Under the pieces are notes generated by a model, which was given only the letters and a program-made list of their open reading frames with translations, did not search any database and had not been told where the DNA came from. Of a DNA stretch of 63,948 nucleotides, positions 15,062-24,430 are shown in pieces (the first letter of the stretch is position 1; every line of letters begins with the position of its first letter). The stretch is from Candidatus Laterigemmans baculatus. Its GTDB lineage: Bacteria; Planctomycetota; Planctomycetia; Pirellulales; Pirellulaceae. Location of the stretch: NCBI RefSeq assembly GCF_010367455.1, contig NZ_WRPR01000064.1, forward strand, positions 1-63,948. Direction: 5' to 3'. Both the position numbers and the translations under genes were made by a program.

Positions 15062-18000
15062 ATGCCTGTGGAATTCTTGCTCGTGCTGCTGTTCCTGCTG
15101 TTCCTGCTCGCAGGCGTCACCGTCGTCGGTCACGGGCTCTGGCTGATCGCGGCCGCCTTCGTTCGAGCCTGCACCGGTCACTATCCGACGCCGGAAAGGC
15201 AGCACGGCGACGAGCGGCAGTGTCAGTTTCAGGACTTTCTGGCGTTTCGCCGAGTCCTCGGCAGCTTCCGCGACCGTGGCTGGGTCAGTCCCGATGCGGC
15301 CCGCAAGCTGTTCCAGCTGTGTCGCCGCGGCGAAGAAGAACTCGCCGCCGCCGAGCGACCCCCGCTCGCCGAGAGCCGGGCCGCCAAGAGCCAGTCGCCC
15401 GGGGAGTGGCTGGTCACCGCGGCTCAAAACGCTCGCCGCAGCCCCAAACCGGTCGCCGAGCGAGAGTGGGTCCAGGCTCGGCTGATTCCCCAGTCTGCAG
15501 TACCCCAGTCTGCAGAGCCGACCGCGGCACCGGCCAAGGTCCACCCCGCAGCCCACAGCCGTTCTGCTCCCCCCAGCCATTCCGCTCTCCCCAGCCATTC
15601 TGCTCCCCCCAGCCATTCCGCTCTCCCGAACAATTCCGCTCTCCCCAGCACTCCAGTTCCCCCGAGCGTGGTGCTCGCCCCTCCGCGGCGAGCGGTGAGC
15701 GAAGTCCTGCAATCCTTTTTGGCGGCGCACAACATCCGCTGGGGCGAGCTGGTCGCAGGCATCCTGATCGTCGTCTGCTCGATTGGACTGGTTATCAGCC
15801 TCTGGAACACGATTACGGCGACGCACCGGCTGTTGCCCGCGGCGGTTTTTCTGCTGGCCGCTGCGGGGATCGAGGGAGCCGGTTTGTACACGCTCCGGCG
15901 ATGGAAGCTGAGGCACACCAGCCGCGTCGTTTTGATCATCGGCACGATGCTGATCCCGCTGAGCATGATGGCGGGGATCTCGGTCGCCGGGAGTGGACCG
16001 GCGGCGGTTTCGCTCACCGCTCCCTCGACATGGATGGCGATCGCAACGGGCTGGCTCGTCTGTGGCGGTTTGATCTACTTTGGGGGTCGAGCGCTGGTTC
16101 GCCGACCGGCCGATCGTTGGTGGACGCTGGCCGTGGGTCTTCCCACGATCCTGCTCCCCTTGGTGCCGGCGGCGACGCGTTACTTTGGCGATTCGGCGGC
16201 GTGGGTGCTGTTGGCGGCGTCTTCCGCTGTCGCCGCGGCAATTCTGTTCGACGCCCACCGGCGGAAATCGATCGCCGGGGGGGCTCAGCCGCGGCGGTTG
16301 GGTCCCGGTGCGGTCCAGCGGCGGACGTTGTTGGCGGGGATTGGCGTCTACGCCTTAGCGGTGCTCACGGCGATGTTCGTGCTGCGGCTCGGCACCGCTC
16401 GCGAGATCGTTTTATCGCTGGGGCTGAGCTGGATTCCGACGTTCGCCGCCTTGGCCGCCGCGGCCGTTTCGATTCGTGCTGCGGCAACGACCGGCGCGCA
16501 CCGGATCGTGGGAGTCGCAGTGGCCGCGGTGGCTGGGGTTGCCACTGCGGCGTTGTTCCCACCGACGCTCGCGAGCTTTGGCTGGAGTTCCCTCTACACC
16601 TTGTTGGTCGTCGTCTCGGCCGTTGTGGCTGGCTGGCGGATGCGAGCCGCAGCGGTGGTGGCCGCCGCCGCGGTGGCACTCGGCTTGTTCGCTCCGCTCG
16701 CTGCGGTCCACTGGATCGGCGGGATCGCGTGGGCCGAGGAGCTGCCTCTTTGGCGGCGCTATATCAGCGGCGAATCGATGCTCAGCCTGTTCGCGGTTGC
16801 CGCTCTGCTGCTGCCGCTCACCCGAAGCCGAGCGGTGGTCGAGCGGTTCGGCCGAGCAGGACAGCGGCTGCTCGGAGCCGTCGCGATCACGCTGGTCGCC
16901 GGAGCTCTTGGAATCGGACTGGTGATCGGGCTGGGTCCCTCAGCGTGGCTCGGCATCCTCCCGCGGTTCATAGTGGTCGGATTGCTCGCGTTGATGGCCC
17001 TCGCCCTGGCCGTCACCCAGGCTCCCCGTCGACAAACGGTCAACCTCGTCAGCTTCGCGGTCCTGGCCGCCTGGGCCGCGGCGTTGGTACCGATGGATGT
17101 CTGGCGCGGGCAGCCGATGGCCGTTTGGCTGTCGCCTTTGACCGTCGTGGTGCTCGGCAGTGCGGTCGCCATTGGGCTGCTCGGCGAAGTGTCCCGGACC
17201 CGCTGGCGGAAGTCTTTCTCTGGACGCATCGAGAAAGATTCCGCCTCCCCAAGAGGCTTTGGGGTTCGAGTTCTCGGGTGGTGGTGGGACGCGGCCGCGG
17301 AGTTGGCTTTGATCGGCGGCGTGTTGGCGGCGGTCTTGTTCGTCACCCACGATCGATCGCAGGGAGTGCTCGCGGCGGGGCTCGCCTCGGTGGTTTTGCT
17401 GGTCGCCGCGGTCCGTTCTCAAAAGCCGCATTGGCTCGCGGCAGGCCAGTGCGTCTCGTTTGTCGCTGCTGCCTTTGCCGCTGTTTGGTTTCGTCCGGCG
17501 TGGTTTCTGCCCCTTTCGGCATGGACGACGACCGACGCGCTGTTTGCTTCGGTCGCCGTCGCTGGTGGTGTTGCCGCGTCGTGGGCCGGATTGCGGAGGC
17601 TGGCGGCGATGGGACCAGGGTCGATCGCTCGAGTGTTGCAGCGGGATCGGCTGCTGGTCGACGCTCACTTGGCCCGGCTGGGAATCGCAGGCTGGACGCT
17701 CGGCACCGTCGTCGTGCTGCTTCGCCTGTTCGGCGGTCATGCACGATCTCTCCCGCCGCTCTTGCCGAGCGCCGCATGTCTGCTCACCGCGATGATTCTC
17801 ACGGGGATCAGCGTAGGAGCATGGTGGTGGCATGCCACCGGAGCCCGTCGCCGCCCCGCCTTGGCCCCTTCCGAATGGTCGCTGTCGACCACGATCGTGG
17901 GCCTGACTGCAGCCCTGATGCTCACCGTGCTCGGTTGCGGGGCGGGAGCTGTGGGAGTTGCAGCGGTGGGCTGGTCGACCGTCGCCCTGGCCAGCTTGGG

Positions 18001-21000
18001 TGCGATCGGGATCTGGTGGCTGGGACGGCGAGCGACGGATGCGGCACGCGGCGAGCTTCTCCGCCAGCTTCGCGCGGTGAGCGGGATCGCGCTGCTGACC
18101 CTCAGCGGAGCGAGCGTCAGTTTGATCGTCGGGCTCGGCGAGGCGAGCTTCTTCTTCAGCAGTCCCGCGGCGATGCATCGCTGGACGATCGGCACGCTCG
18201 TCGCCTGGGGTTTTTGCGGCACGATCGTGCTGGCGATTCTCTCGCGATGGTTCCACAGTCCCGCGGCAGCCTACCTCGCCGGGCTCCTGACCCCCGCCAC
18301 CGCCGCGCTCGCCTGGCGGCTGCTCGACCGATCGGCCGTGGGTCAGGAGTGGATGGCGATTGCGGTGGCAACGACGCTCGTTTCCGATCTGATCGTCCGA
18401 CGACTCGATCGCGTGGGAGCAACCGCCCGGCTCGACGCCGCGGCTTGGCCAACACCGGTTTCGAACCCAGCCGATTCGCTGCGAGCTTCGGGCAAGTCGT
18501 CGGCGGTGTGGCAGATCGCCGTGGGAGGCATTGTGTCAACTTTGGTGGTGGCGGTGGTCGCAATTCTGTTGGCCTGGATTGGCGAAGCCCAGGCGCTGCG
18601 AACCGTCGTGCTATGGAGTGGAACGTATCTGCTCGCCGGGGGCCTCATTATGGGGCGGGCGGGCAGTTTCCGGATCGCGCGAGAGGACGCGGGTTTGGGG
18701 CTGGTGGTCCTCGGCAGCGGGTTGGCGGCCGCCCTCTGCGTGAGTCGCGGTTGGCTGCCGGCGGACCGAGGCTGGGTCGCGATCACGACGATCTGGGTGT
18801 TGTCGACCGCCGGGTTTGGAACGCTGGGGATCGTGCGGGCGCATTCGCTCTTGGTCAGTTGTTCGCTGGCACTCTCGGCAGCCGTCGCCGTGGCGGCAGC
18901 GGTTCACGTCGATTCGAATCGGGAGAGCGTCTGGTTGTGGCTGGCCGCAACGGTGATCGCCAGCGGATTGGCGCTCGCGGCTTACGTCCGCTTTCCTTGG
19001 CCGGTGGCGGCACAGTGGATCGCAGCCGCGGCGACCGCTTCAGGGCTGGGCTTATTGGTTTGGTGGGTCCCGGAAGCATACCTCCTCACCGCGGCAATGC
19101 TCGTGCTGGCGAGCCTCGCGATGCTCTGGCGAACGGTCCCCTGGCTTGCTGGGAGTGGGCTGGCTGGGAGTGCGCTGGCTGGGAGTGCGTTGGCTGGCAA
19201 GCATCAACCGACCGCTCCCGGGCTCTCGAACCGCTTGGTTTCCCCAGCCATTGCGAGCGGCTTTACCGCAGTCACTCTGATTGCCGCGAGCTTGCTGGTG
19301 ACGCTCGTCTTTGCCCAGCTCTATGGCAACGGCGGAAGGCTCGGCGAGTGGCGGATGGCGATGAGTGTCCTCTCGCTCGCGATGCTGATCGTGACCACGC
19401 CGCTCAGCGTCGGCCGGCTCGGTGGGCTCTCAAGCGGGTTCGTCGCGACGCAGTTGCTGGTCGCGCTCGGGGTTGCCGGGATGTGGCAGGAGGGCATACC
19501 GGCCTCGCCGCTGGCCGTCGTCGTGATGGCTGGAATGTTGGTCTCGGGCGTTTGGGTTTGGGGCTGGCCGTTGCGGCGGCAGTTACGGAGTTTCCGCCAC
19601 TCGTTCGATCCGCGGGCGACGCGTGAGCTGGTCGCGATGCTGCTCGCGGCGACGGGAATCGTGCTCGGCATCGCCGCCTTGGCAATTATCGGGGGCGTCG
19701 AAGCGAACTCGCGGTGGCTGATGATCGGTTCGCTGGCGGGTTACGGGTGGTTGCTCGCGATCGCCGCCGGTTGGTCGGATCCGCTCGGACCGTGGGAGAG
19801 TGAGGGGGCCGAGCGGAGTGGGGAGCCGGAGCGAAGTGGAGGAGCAGAGCAGGGCGGGTGGCTGCGGACCCTTTCGGTGCTGGTCTTTACCGCCGCGCTG
19901 TTGCTGACCGCGGCGGGGCTCGATCCGGGGACGCGGCCGTGGGGCTTGATCGTCGTGATGCGGATGTTGGTCGCCGGCGTCGTCTTGGTTCCCATCATGG
20001 TGTGGGGAGCGCCCCGGCTGCTGGTGCTCGACACCGTTCGCTGGGGAGGTGCATTGCGCATCGGTGCGTTGGTTGGTGGGATCGTCGCGGCCAGTTCGCT
20101 CGGATTGATGTTGGTTTTGGAGTGGCAGCTCCGCGGCAGTGTTTTGGCGGCGGCCGTTCCGCTGCCGCTGGTGATCGGGATCGCGATTCTGTTGGTCGGT
20201 TGGAGTGCGACGCTGGCGGTGATCGGGATTCGTCCGAGCTCGACGAGCGGGGTGTTGCCGGCGATCAGCGACACGGATCGACGTTGGCTGCTCCGCGCGG
20301 CGCAGGGGGTCGGAGCGATCGCTTGGCTGCACGTCTTCCTCTGCCGTCCCGATTTGGCACTGGTTGGGTTGCGACCGTACTGGCCCTACCTCGTGCTGGC
20401 ACTGGCCTTCCTCAGTGCAGGGATTACGGAGTGGGGGCGGCGTCGCGGGGACGCGGTGGTCGGCGATACGATGCGGCAGACGACGCTGTTTCTGCCGCTG
20501 ATTCCCGCGATCGGGTTTTGGCTCTCGGCGGGCCGAAGCGAATGGGTGTTTGTTGGCGGCGCGGTTTCGTACGCATGGCTACTGTTGCTGGCGGCCGCCT
20601 TGTATGGTGGGCTGGCGGTCGTGTGGCGCCGCGACCTGGTCCCGCGCGTCGCCAGTATCGTGCTGGCGAATCTCGCGCTGTGGGTCGTGCTGGCCCAGAG
20701 CCCGAGCTTCAGTTTTCTGGCGCATCCGCAGCTGTGGTTGATTCCTCCGGCGGTCTGCGTGCTGTTCGCCGCGCACCTGGAGCGTCAGCGGCTGGACCCC
20801 CGCACGCTTGCGGCGATCCGCTATGCGGCGACGCTGGTGATCTACGTCAGCAGCACCGCGGACGTTCTGCTCGGGGAGATCGGGCGGGAGCTGCATGGAC
20901 CGATCATCCTGATCGTGCTGGCGTTGGCCGGGATGGCTGCCGGAGCGGTGCTGCGAACGCGGGCGTTCCTTTACTTGGGTACCTTGTTCGTGATCGTGGG

Positions 21001-21169
21001 GGTGCTCAGCATGGTGTGGCATGCCCAGCAGGCGATCGATCAAGTTTGGCCCTGGTGGGTGTTCGGAATCACCACCGGAGTTCTCCTGTTGGTCGGCTTG
21101 ATGGCGATCGAGAAGAACAAGCCCAAGATTCGTCACTGGGCCGATGCGCTGGCGACCTGGGAGAGTTAA
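15062..21169 (+). CDS. Giant polytopic membrane protein (~2,035 aa), function unknown
   Basis: The product starts MPVEFLLVLLFLLFLLAG, an N-terminal membrane helix, followed by a ~190-residue soluble part with a Ser/Pro linker built from 15-bp repeats (SHSALP/SHSAPP units), and then dozens of hydrophobic segments to the C-terminus. The start of the membrane part, HNIRWGELVAGILIVVCSIGLVISLW, resembles the repeated-helix layout of DUF2157/DUF2339-type proteins, but I cannot assign it firmly. No catalytic motif is evident. The stop overlaps the ATG of the ABC permease by one base (TAATG), so the two are very likely coexpressed. The ATG at 15062 is preferred over a slightly upstream in-frame ATG. 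A transport or envelope-assembly role is inference. Confidence 0.85.
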   Translation: MPVEFLLVLLFLLFLLAGVTVVGHGLWLIAAAFVRACTGHYPTPERQHGDERQCQFQDFLAFRRVLGSFRDRGWVSPDAARKLFQLCRRGEEELAAAERPPLAESRAAKSQSPGEWLVTAAQNARRSPKPVAEREWVQARLIPQSAVPQSAEPTAAPAKVHPAAHSRSAPPSHSALPSHSAPPSHSALPNNSALPSTPVPPSVVLAPPRRAVSEVLQSFLAAHNIRWGELVAGILIVVCSIGLVISLWNTITATHRLLPAAVFLLAAAGIEGAGLYTLRRWKLRHTSRVVLIIGTMLIPLSMMAGISVAGSGPAAVSLTAPSTWMAIATGWLVCGGLIYFGGRALVRRPADRWWTLAVGLPTILLPLVPAATRYFGDSAAWVLLAASSAVAAAILFDAHRRKSIAGGAQPRRLGPGAVQRRTLLAGIGVYALAVLTAMFVLRLGTAREIVLSLGLSWIPTFAALAAAAVSIRAAATTGAHRIVGVAVAAVAGVATAALFPPTLASFGWSSLYTLLVVVSAVVAGWRMRAAAVVAAAAVALGLFAPLAAVHWIGGIAWAEELPLWRRYISGESMLSLFAVAALLLPLTRSRAVVERFGRAGQRLLGAVAITLVAGALGIGLVIGLGPSAWLGILPRFIVVGLLALMALALAVTQAPRRQTVNLVSFAVLAAWAAALVPMDVWRGQPMAVWLSPLTVVVLGSAVAIGLLGEVSRTRWRKSFSGRIEKDSASPRGFGVRVLGWWWDAAAELALIGGVLAAVLFVTHDRSQGVLAAGLASVVLLVAAVRSQKPHWLAAGQCVSFVAAAFAAVWFRPAWFLPLSAWTTTDALFASVAVAGGVAASWAGLRRLAAMGPGSIARVLQRDRLLVDAHLARLGIAGWTLGTVVVLLRLFGGHARSLPPLLPSAACLLTAMILTGISVGAWWWHATGARRRPALAPSEWSLSTTIVGLTAALMLTVLGCGAGAVGVAAVGWSTVALASLGAIGIWWLGRRATDAARGELLRQLRAVSGIALLTLSGASVSLIVGLGEASFFFSSPAAMHRWTIGTLVAWGFCGTIVLAILSRWFHSPAAAYLAGLLTPATAALAWRLLDRSAVGQEWMAIAVATTLVSDLIVRRLDRVGATARLDAAAWPTPVSNPADSLRASGKSSAVWQIAVGGIVSTLVVAVVAILLAWIGEAQALRTVVLWSGTYLLAGGLIMGRAGSFRIAREDAGLGLVVLGSGLAAALCVSRGWLPADRGWVAITTIWVLSTAGFGTLGIVRAHSLLVSCSLALSAAVAVAAAVHVDSNRESVWLWLAATVIASGLALAAYVRFPWPVAAQWIAAAATASGLGLLVWWVPEAYLLTAAMLVLASLAMLWRTVPWLAGSGLAGSALAGSALAGKHQPTAPGLSNRLVSPAIASGFTAVTLIAASLLVTLVFAQLYGNGGRLGEWRMAMSVLSLAMLIVTTPLSVGRLGGLSSGFVATQLLVALGVAGMWQEGIPASPLAVVVMAGMLVSGVWVWGWPLRRQLRSFRHSFDPRATRELVAMLLAATGIVLGIAALAIIGGVEANSRWLMIGSLAGYGWLLAIAAGWSDPLGPWESEGAERSGEPERSGGAEQGGWLRTLSVLVFTAALLLTAAGLDPGTRPWGLIVVMRMLVAGVVLVPIMVWGAPRLLVLDTVRWGGALRIGALVGGIVAASSLGLMLVLEWQLRGSVLAAAVPLPLVIGIAILLVGWSATLAVIGIRPSSTSGVLPAISDTDRRWLLRAAQGVGAIAWLHVFLCRPDLALVGLRPYWPYLVLALAFLSAGITEWGRRRGDAVVGDTMRQTTLFLPLIPAIGFWLSAGRSEWVFVGGAVSYAWLLLLAAALYGGLAVVWRRDLVPRVASIVLANLALWVVLAQSPSFSFLAHPQLWLIPPAVCVLFAAHLERQRLDPRTLAAIRYAATLVIYVSSTADVLLGEIGRELHGPIILIVLALAGMAAGAVLRTRAFLYLGTLFVIVGVLSMVWHAQQAIDQVWPWWVFGITTGVLLLVGLMAIEKNKPKIRHWADALATWES

Positions 21170-22803
21170 TGTACGTTTTTGAAAATCCGGTCCTGCAACG
21201 CGAGCTGCTGGTCAATCTGCGGACGCAGCGGTCGTTCTGGCTGCTGGCCCTGTATCAACTGTTGCTGGCTGGTGTCGTGTTGGCCGCTTGGCCGAGCGAC
21301 GAGCGGTTGGATTTGACTGAGAATCCGCCCAGCGCGCGGCGGCTGGTGAATCTGTTCTTTCTCGGCCAGTACGTGATCGCTTCGTTGATGGCTCCGAGCT
21401 TTGCGGCTAGCGCGATCAGCGGCGAGAAGGAGCGGAAGACGTACGAGATGCTGTTGGCCAGCCCACTGCGGCCCGCAGCGATCGTGCTGGGCAAGATGAT
21501 CGCGTCGCTGACCCACCTGGGAATGCTGATCCTCGCCTCACTGCCGATCATCGTGCTCTGCCTGCCGCTTGGAGGCGTGAGCGTCTACGAAGTCTTGGCG
21601 GCGTATTTGGGGCTGATCGTTTCGGTGCTGGTTTTTGGAGCGATCAGCATCGCCGCGAGCAGCTACTTCAAGCGGACCAGTTCGTCGCTGGTCGTCAGCT
21701 ATCTGATGATCCTGCCGCTGGTGATCCTCGGGGTGCTCGGGTGGTGGTCTCTCGAGGCGCAGGGAGAGTTGCGGCTGAAGCTCGCGCTGTCGGTCGTCCC
21801 AGCGTACGGTGTGGCGGCGGTCGTGATGCTCTGCGCCGCGGCGGCCGCCCGGATGCTCTATCCGCCGGATGTCGGCAGTGAAGGAGAGGAAGTCGTCGAT
21901 CTCGAGGAGGAGGCGGACGAGGCGATCGGGCTGGTCATCCAGCGCGATCAGTTTCCCGACAAGCTGTTCGCTCCACCGAAGAAGCAGCAGCTGATGCGGG
22001 ACGGAGCCAACCCGGTCTACGACAAGGAGATCCACAGCGAGATCTTTAGCCACGGGACGTTGATGCTGCGGCTGGTGATCCAGATCAGCATGCTGCTGGC
22101 GATTCCCTTGATGGCCGTCCTGCTATTCGCCCAGCCGCACTTGTGCGCATGGTACGTGGTCTACGTGATCGTCTTCAATCTGCTCGTCGGTCCGGTCTAC
22201 TCGGCTGGGGCGATCACCGGCGAACGGGAGCGGCAGACGCTCGATTTGCTGCTGACGACGACGCTCACGCCGTGGCAAATCCTCTGGGGCAAGCTGATCG
22301 TGGGACTCCGCGTCTCCGTGGTGCTGACCAGTTTCCTGCTCTGGCCGCTGCTGCTCGGAGCGCTGATGGTCACGCAGTTTTGGAGCAACTGGGCGAGCGT
22401 GCTGGCGATGTTCGCGATCGTCCTGATGGCCTGCGTCAGCGGCTCGGTCGTGGCCCAGTTCTGCAGCACGATGTGCCGCCGCACGGTGGTCAGCTTGACC
22501 GTGACCTATTCGATTCTGCTCAGCCTGTACGCTCTGCCGACGGCGATCCTGCTGGTCCTGCAGATCGTCGGCTTCTCGGCTTCGACGCTCGCCGTGGCCG
22601 AGTGGCTGGGGGTGGCCAGCCCCTTTTCCGCCGCCTTCGCATTGCCGCTGGATGCCGACCTCTCGCCCGACGGCCTGCAGCCGGCCGCCGCCGGAAACGT
22701 GCCGCTGGTGATCGGGTACTTTGTGGCCAACCTCGCCCTGGTCGTCGCCGCCCTGGCAGCGATGCACCGCCGGCTCGCCAAGCGAACGCAGTTCGGGGAA
22801 TAA
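21169..22803 (+). CDS. ABC-2 type transporter permease
   Basis: The 544-residue protein contains two half-repeats of the ABC-2 permease plan. Each half opens with a membrane helix and includes an E-K/R-E-R coupling motif: SAISGEKERKTYEMLLASPL and GAITGERERQTLDLLLTTTL. About twelve membrane segments are separated by an acidic loop near residues 240-260. This family exports lipids, polysaccharides or peptides, or anchors envelope machinery, with a separate ATPase. No ABC ATPase gene is in this window, so the partner must lie elsewhere. GGAG sits 5 bases before the ATG, which overlaps the stop of the giant membrane protein. Confidence 0.9.
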   Translation: MYVFENPVLQRELLVNLRTQRSFWLLALYQLLLAGVVLAAWPSDERLDLTENPPSARRLVNLFFLGQYVIASLMAPSFAASAISGEKERKTYEMLLASPLRPAAIVLGKMIASLTHLGMLILASLPIIVLCLPLGGVSVYEVLAAYLGLIVSVLVFGAISIAASSYFKRTSSSLVVSYLMILPLVILGVLGWWSLEAQGELRLKLALSVVPAYGVAAVVMLCAAAAARMLYPPDVGSEGEEVVDLEEEADEAIGLVIQRDQFPDKLFAPPKKQQLMRDGANPVYDKEIHSEIFSHGTLMLRLVIQISMLLAIPLMAVLLFAQPHLCAWYVVYVIVFNLLVGPVYSAGAITGERERQTLDLLLTTTLTPWQILWGKLIVGLRVSVVLTSFLLWPLLLGALMVTQFWSNWASVLAMFAIVLMACVSGSVVAQFCSTMCRRTVVSLTVTYSILLSLYALPTAILLVLQIVGFSASTLAVAEWLGVASPFSAAFALPLDADLSPDGLQPAAAGNVPLVIGYFVANLALVVAALAAMHRRLAKRTQFGE

Positions 22804-22808
22804 GACCA

Positions 22809-22828
22809 CCAGGGGCTCACGCCCCTGG
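22809..22828. terminator. Stem-loop between convergent genes
   Basis: CCAGGGGC-TCAC-GCCCCTGG is a perfect 8-bp stem with a 4-base loop in the 57-bp gap between the ABC permease stop and the convergent lipoprotein stop. It lacks a clear T-run, so it is either a weak bidirectional terminator or a REP-like hairpin. Confidence 0.5.
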
Positions 22829-22860
22829 CTATTCTATGCCGCCGCGACGCGGCTCAATGC

Positions 22861-24345
22861 CTACTCCACGATCTCGAGCGGGATGCTTCCTTGGCCGTAC
22901 TTCTCGCCCTTCATGTCTTCCATCGTGAGGTCGAGCCGGTAGGTGCCGGGCGCGAGACGGCTCGGCAAATACAACTGGTAGGCGATGAAGTAGTCGCGAC
23001 GGTAGTTGTTGCAGGTCTGGCGGTCTTCGGGCAGCACTTGGTCGGCCACTCGCCGGCCTGAGGAATCGTAGATCTGATACGTGCCGCGAAGATGGGTTTC
23101 AAAGCCGTCGCTCAGCCGCTCCGCCACAAAGTTCTCGAGCTCGCTGTAGAGGATGACCTGCTGGCCAGCGGTGAATCGGTCGGCCGGGAACGGTTTGATT
23201 CGTCCGTAGCTCTCAACCTCGGTGCAGAAGGACATCCCGCGGACATCGAGGCTGCCGGTCGCTGCGGCTAGATGATTCGTCGCCTGCCGCAGTTCCGGTA
23301 GCGCCGTCGCCCACCGCCGCCCGCGGACCGGATGGGCCTGCGGATCGACCAATTGCCAGAGAGCGAGCATTTGGTAGTTGAGGAATTCCTGCTCCGAAGC
23401 CTCCCAACCTTCGATCGGAGCGACCGCGGTATCGGGATCGCCGGCGAGCATCGTCAGCATCCGGAGGGTCACCAGGTCACCCATCTGCGATTCGCTCGGC
23501 GTCTCGGTCGCCAAGCGTTTTTGGTAGCGGGCGATCAGTTGTTCGTACAGTTGTTGTTCGCTGGCCGTGGCCAAACCGGCGGCGCTGGGTTTCTCGGGAT
23601 CGGGCGCAGCTTCCTCTTCCGCCGCGGGACTCGTCGCCGAGGCCGTTTGGACTTGCCCTTGCTCTTCGGCCTCCCCTTCGCCGACCGCCTGTCGGATGGC
23701 GACCGACTCCTCGGCGGCTGGCTCCTTGGCGGCTGGCGGCTCTTCGGCAGCGGCTGGCTTTTCCGCGGCAGCCTCTTTGGCAACTTTGGTTTCCGCCGCC
23801 GGTTCAGCGTCGAGCGTGGGCAGCTTCTCCTCTTCCGCAGCTGCCTCCGCCACTGCAGCCGCTTCGACCGGAGCAGCCCCTTCGGCCGCCGCCTCGGCAG
23901 CGACCGGTTCGGCAGCAGGTTTGGCCGCGGTCTGTGGAGCTCCGGCTTGTGGAGCTCCGGCCTGTTGGGTACTGGCTTGGTGAGCGGCTAACCGCTGCTG
24001 CGCCAGCGCGCGGATTTCGGGGCTGGCGTCGCGGAATGCCTCCATCAGCGCTGCGTGCTCGGCTTCGCTGAGCTGGACCTCGCCGTTCGCTGGCGGTGCG
24101 GACTGCGGGGTGGGCGTTTGCTGGCCGACCAACACCAGATTGCCGTTAGCGTCCCGCTCTCCCACCGCCGGAGCCGCGGAGTCGGGGACCAGACGCGAGG
24201 CGGGAGGATCGATTTCACTCGAAAACGTCCGCGGCCCGGGGCTGATTTGCACGTGGCCGTCGACCGGCTGCGAACGACACCCGGCGGCAGCCAGGAGAAC
24301 GCCGAGCCACGTCATGACGGACCAATGGGAATCGCTGCGGTGCAT
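22861..24345 (-). CDS. Large lipoprotein with Ala/Glu-rich linker and C-terminal beta domain
   Basis: The 494-residue product has a lipoprotein signal ending LLAAAGC (Cys23). A ~100-residue polar region (LSEAEHAALMEAFRDASPE) follows, then a ~130-residue low-complexity Ala/Glu/Pro stretch likely to be extended. The C-terminal ~200 residues look folded: LNYQMLALWQLVDPQ, CTEVESYGRIKPFPADRF, YSELENFVAE and a final beta-rich APGTYRLDLTMEDMKGEK. This end resembles secreted domains conserved in planctomycetes but has no function I can name. An internal ATG at 24315 is possible but would cut into the lipoprotein signal. It is convergent with the ABC permease gene. Confidence 0.75.
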   Translation of the reverse strand: MHRSDSHWSVMTWLGVLLAAAGCRSQPVDGHVQISPGPRTFSSEIDPPASRLVPDSAAPAVGERDANGNLVLVGQQTPTPQSAPPANGEVQLSEAEHAALMEAFRDASPEIRALAQQRLAAHQASTQQAGAPQAGAPQTAAKPAAEPVAAEAAAEGAAPVEAAAVAEAAAEEEKLPTLDAEPAAETKVAKEAAAEKPAAAEEPPAAKEPAAEESVAIRQAVGEGEAEEQGQVQTASATSPAAEEEAAPDPEKPSAAGLATASEQQLYEQLIARYQKRLATETPSESQMGDLVTLRMLTMLAGDPDTAVAPIEGWEASEQEFLNYQMLALWQLVDPQAHPVRGRRWATALPELRQATNHLAAATGSLDVRGMSFCTEVESYGRIKPFPADRFTAGQQVILYSELENFVAERLSDGFETHLRGTYQIYDSSGRRVADQVLPEDRQTCNNYRRDYFIAYQLYLPSRLAPGTYRLDLTMEDMKGEKYGQGSIPLEIVE

Positions 24346-24430
24346 CCTTGCCTCGCGCCGGTAGACCGAAAATAGAGGTACAGACGCGAAAGCGTAGAAA
24401 AAAGCTCAAGTCCGGGGCAAGAGCGGTCGA

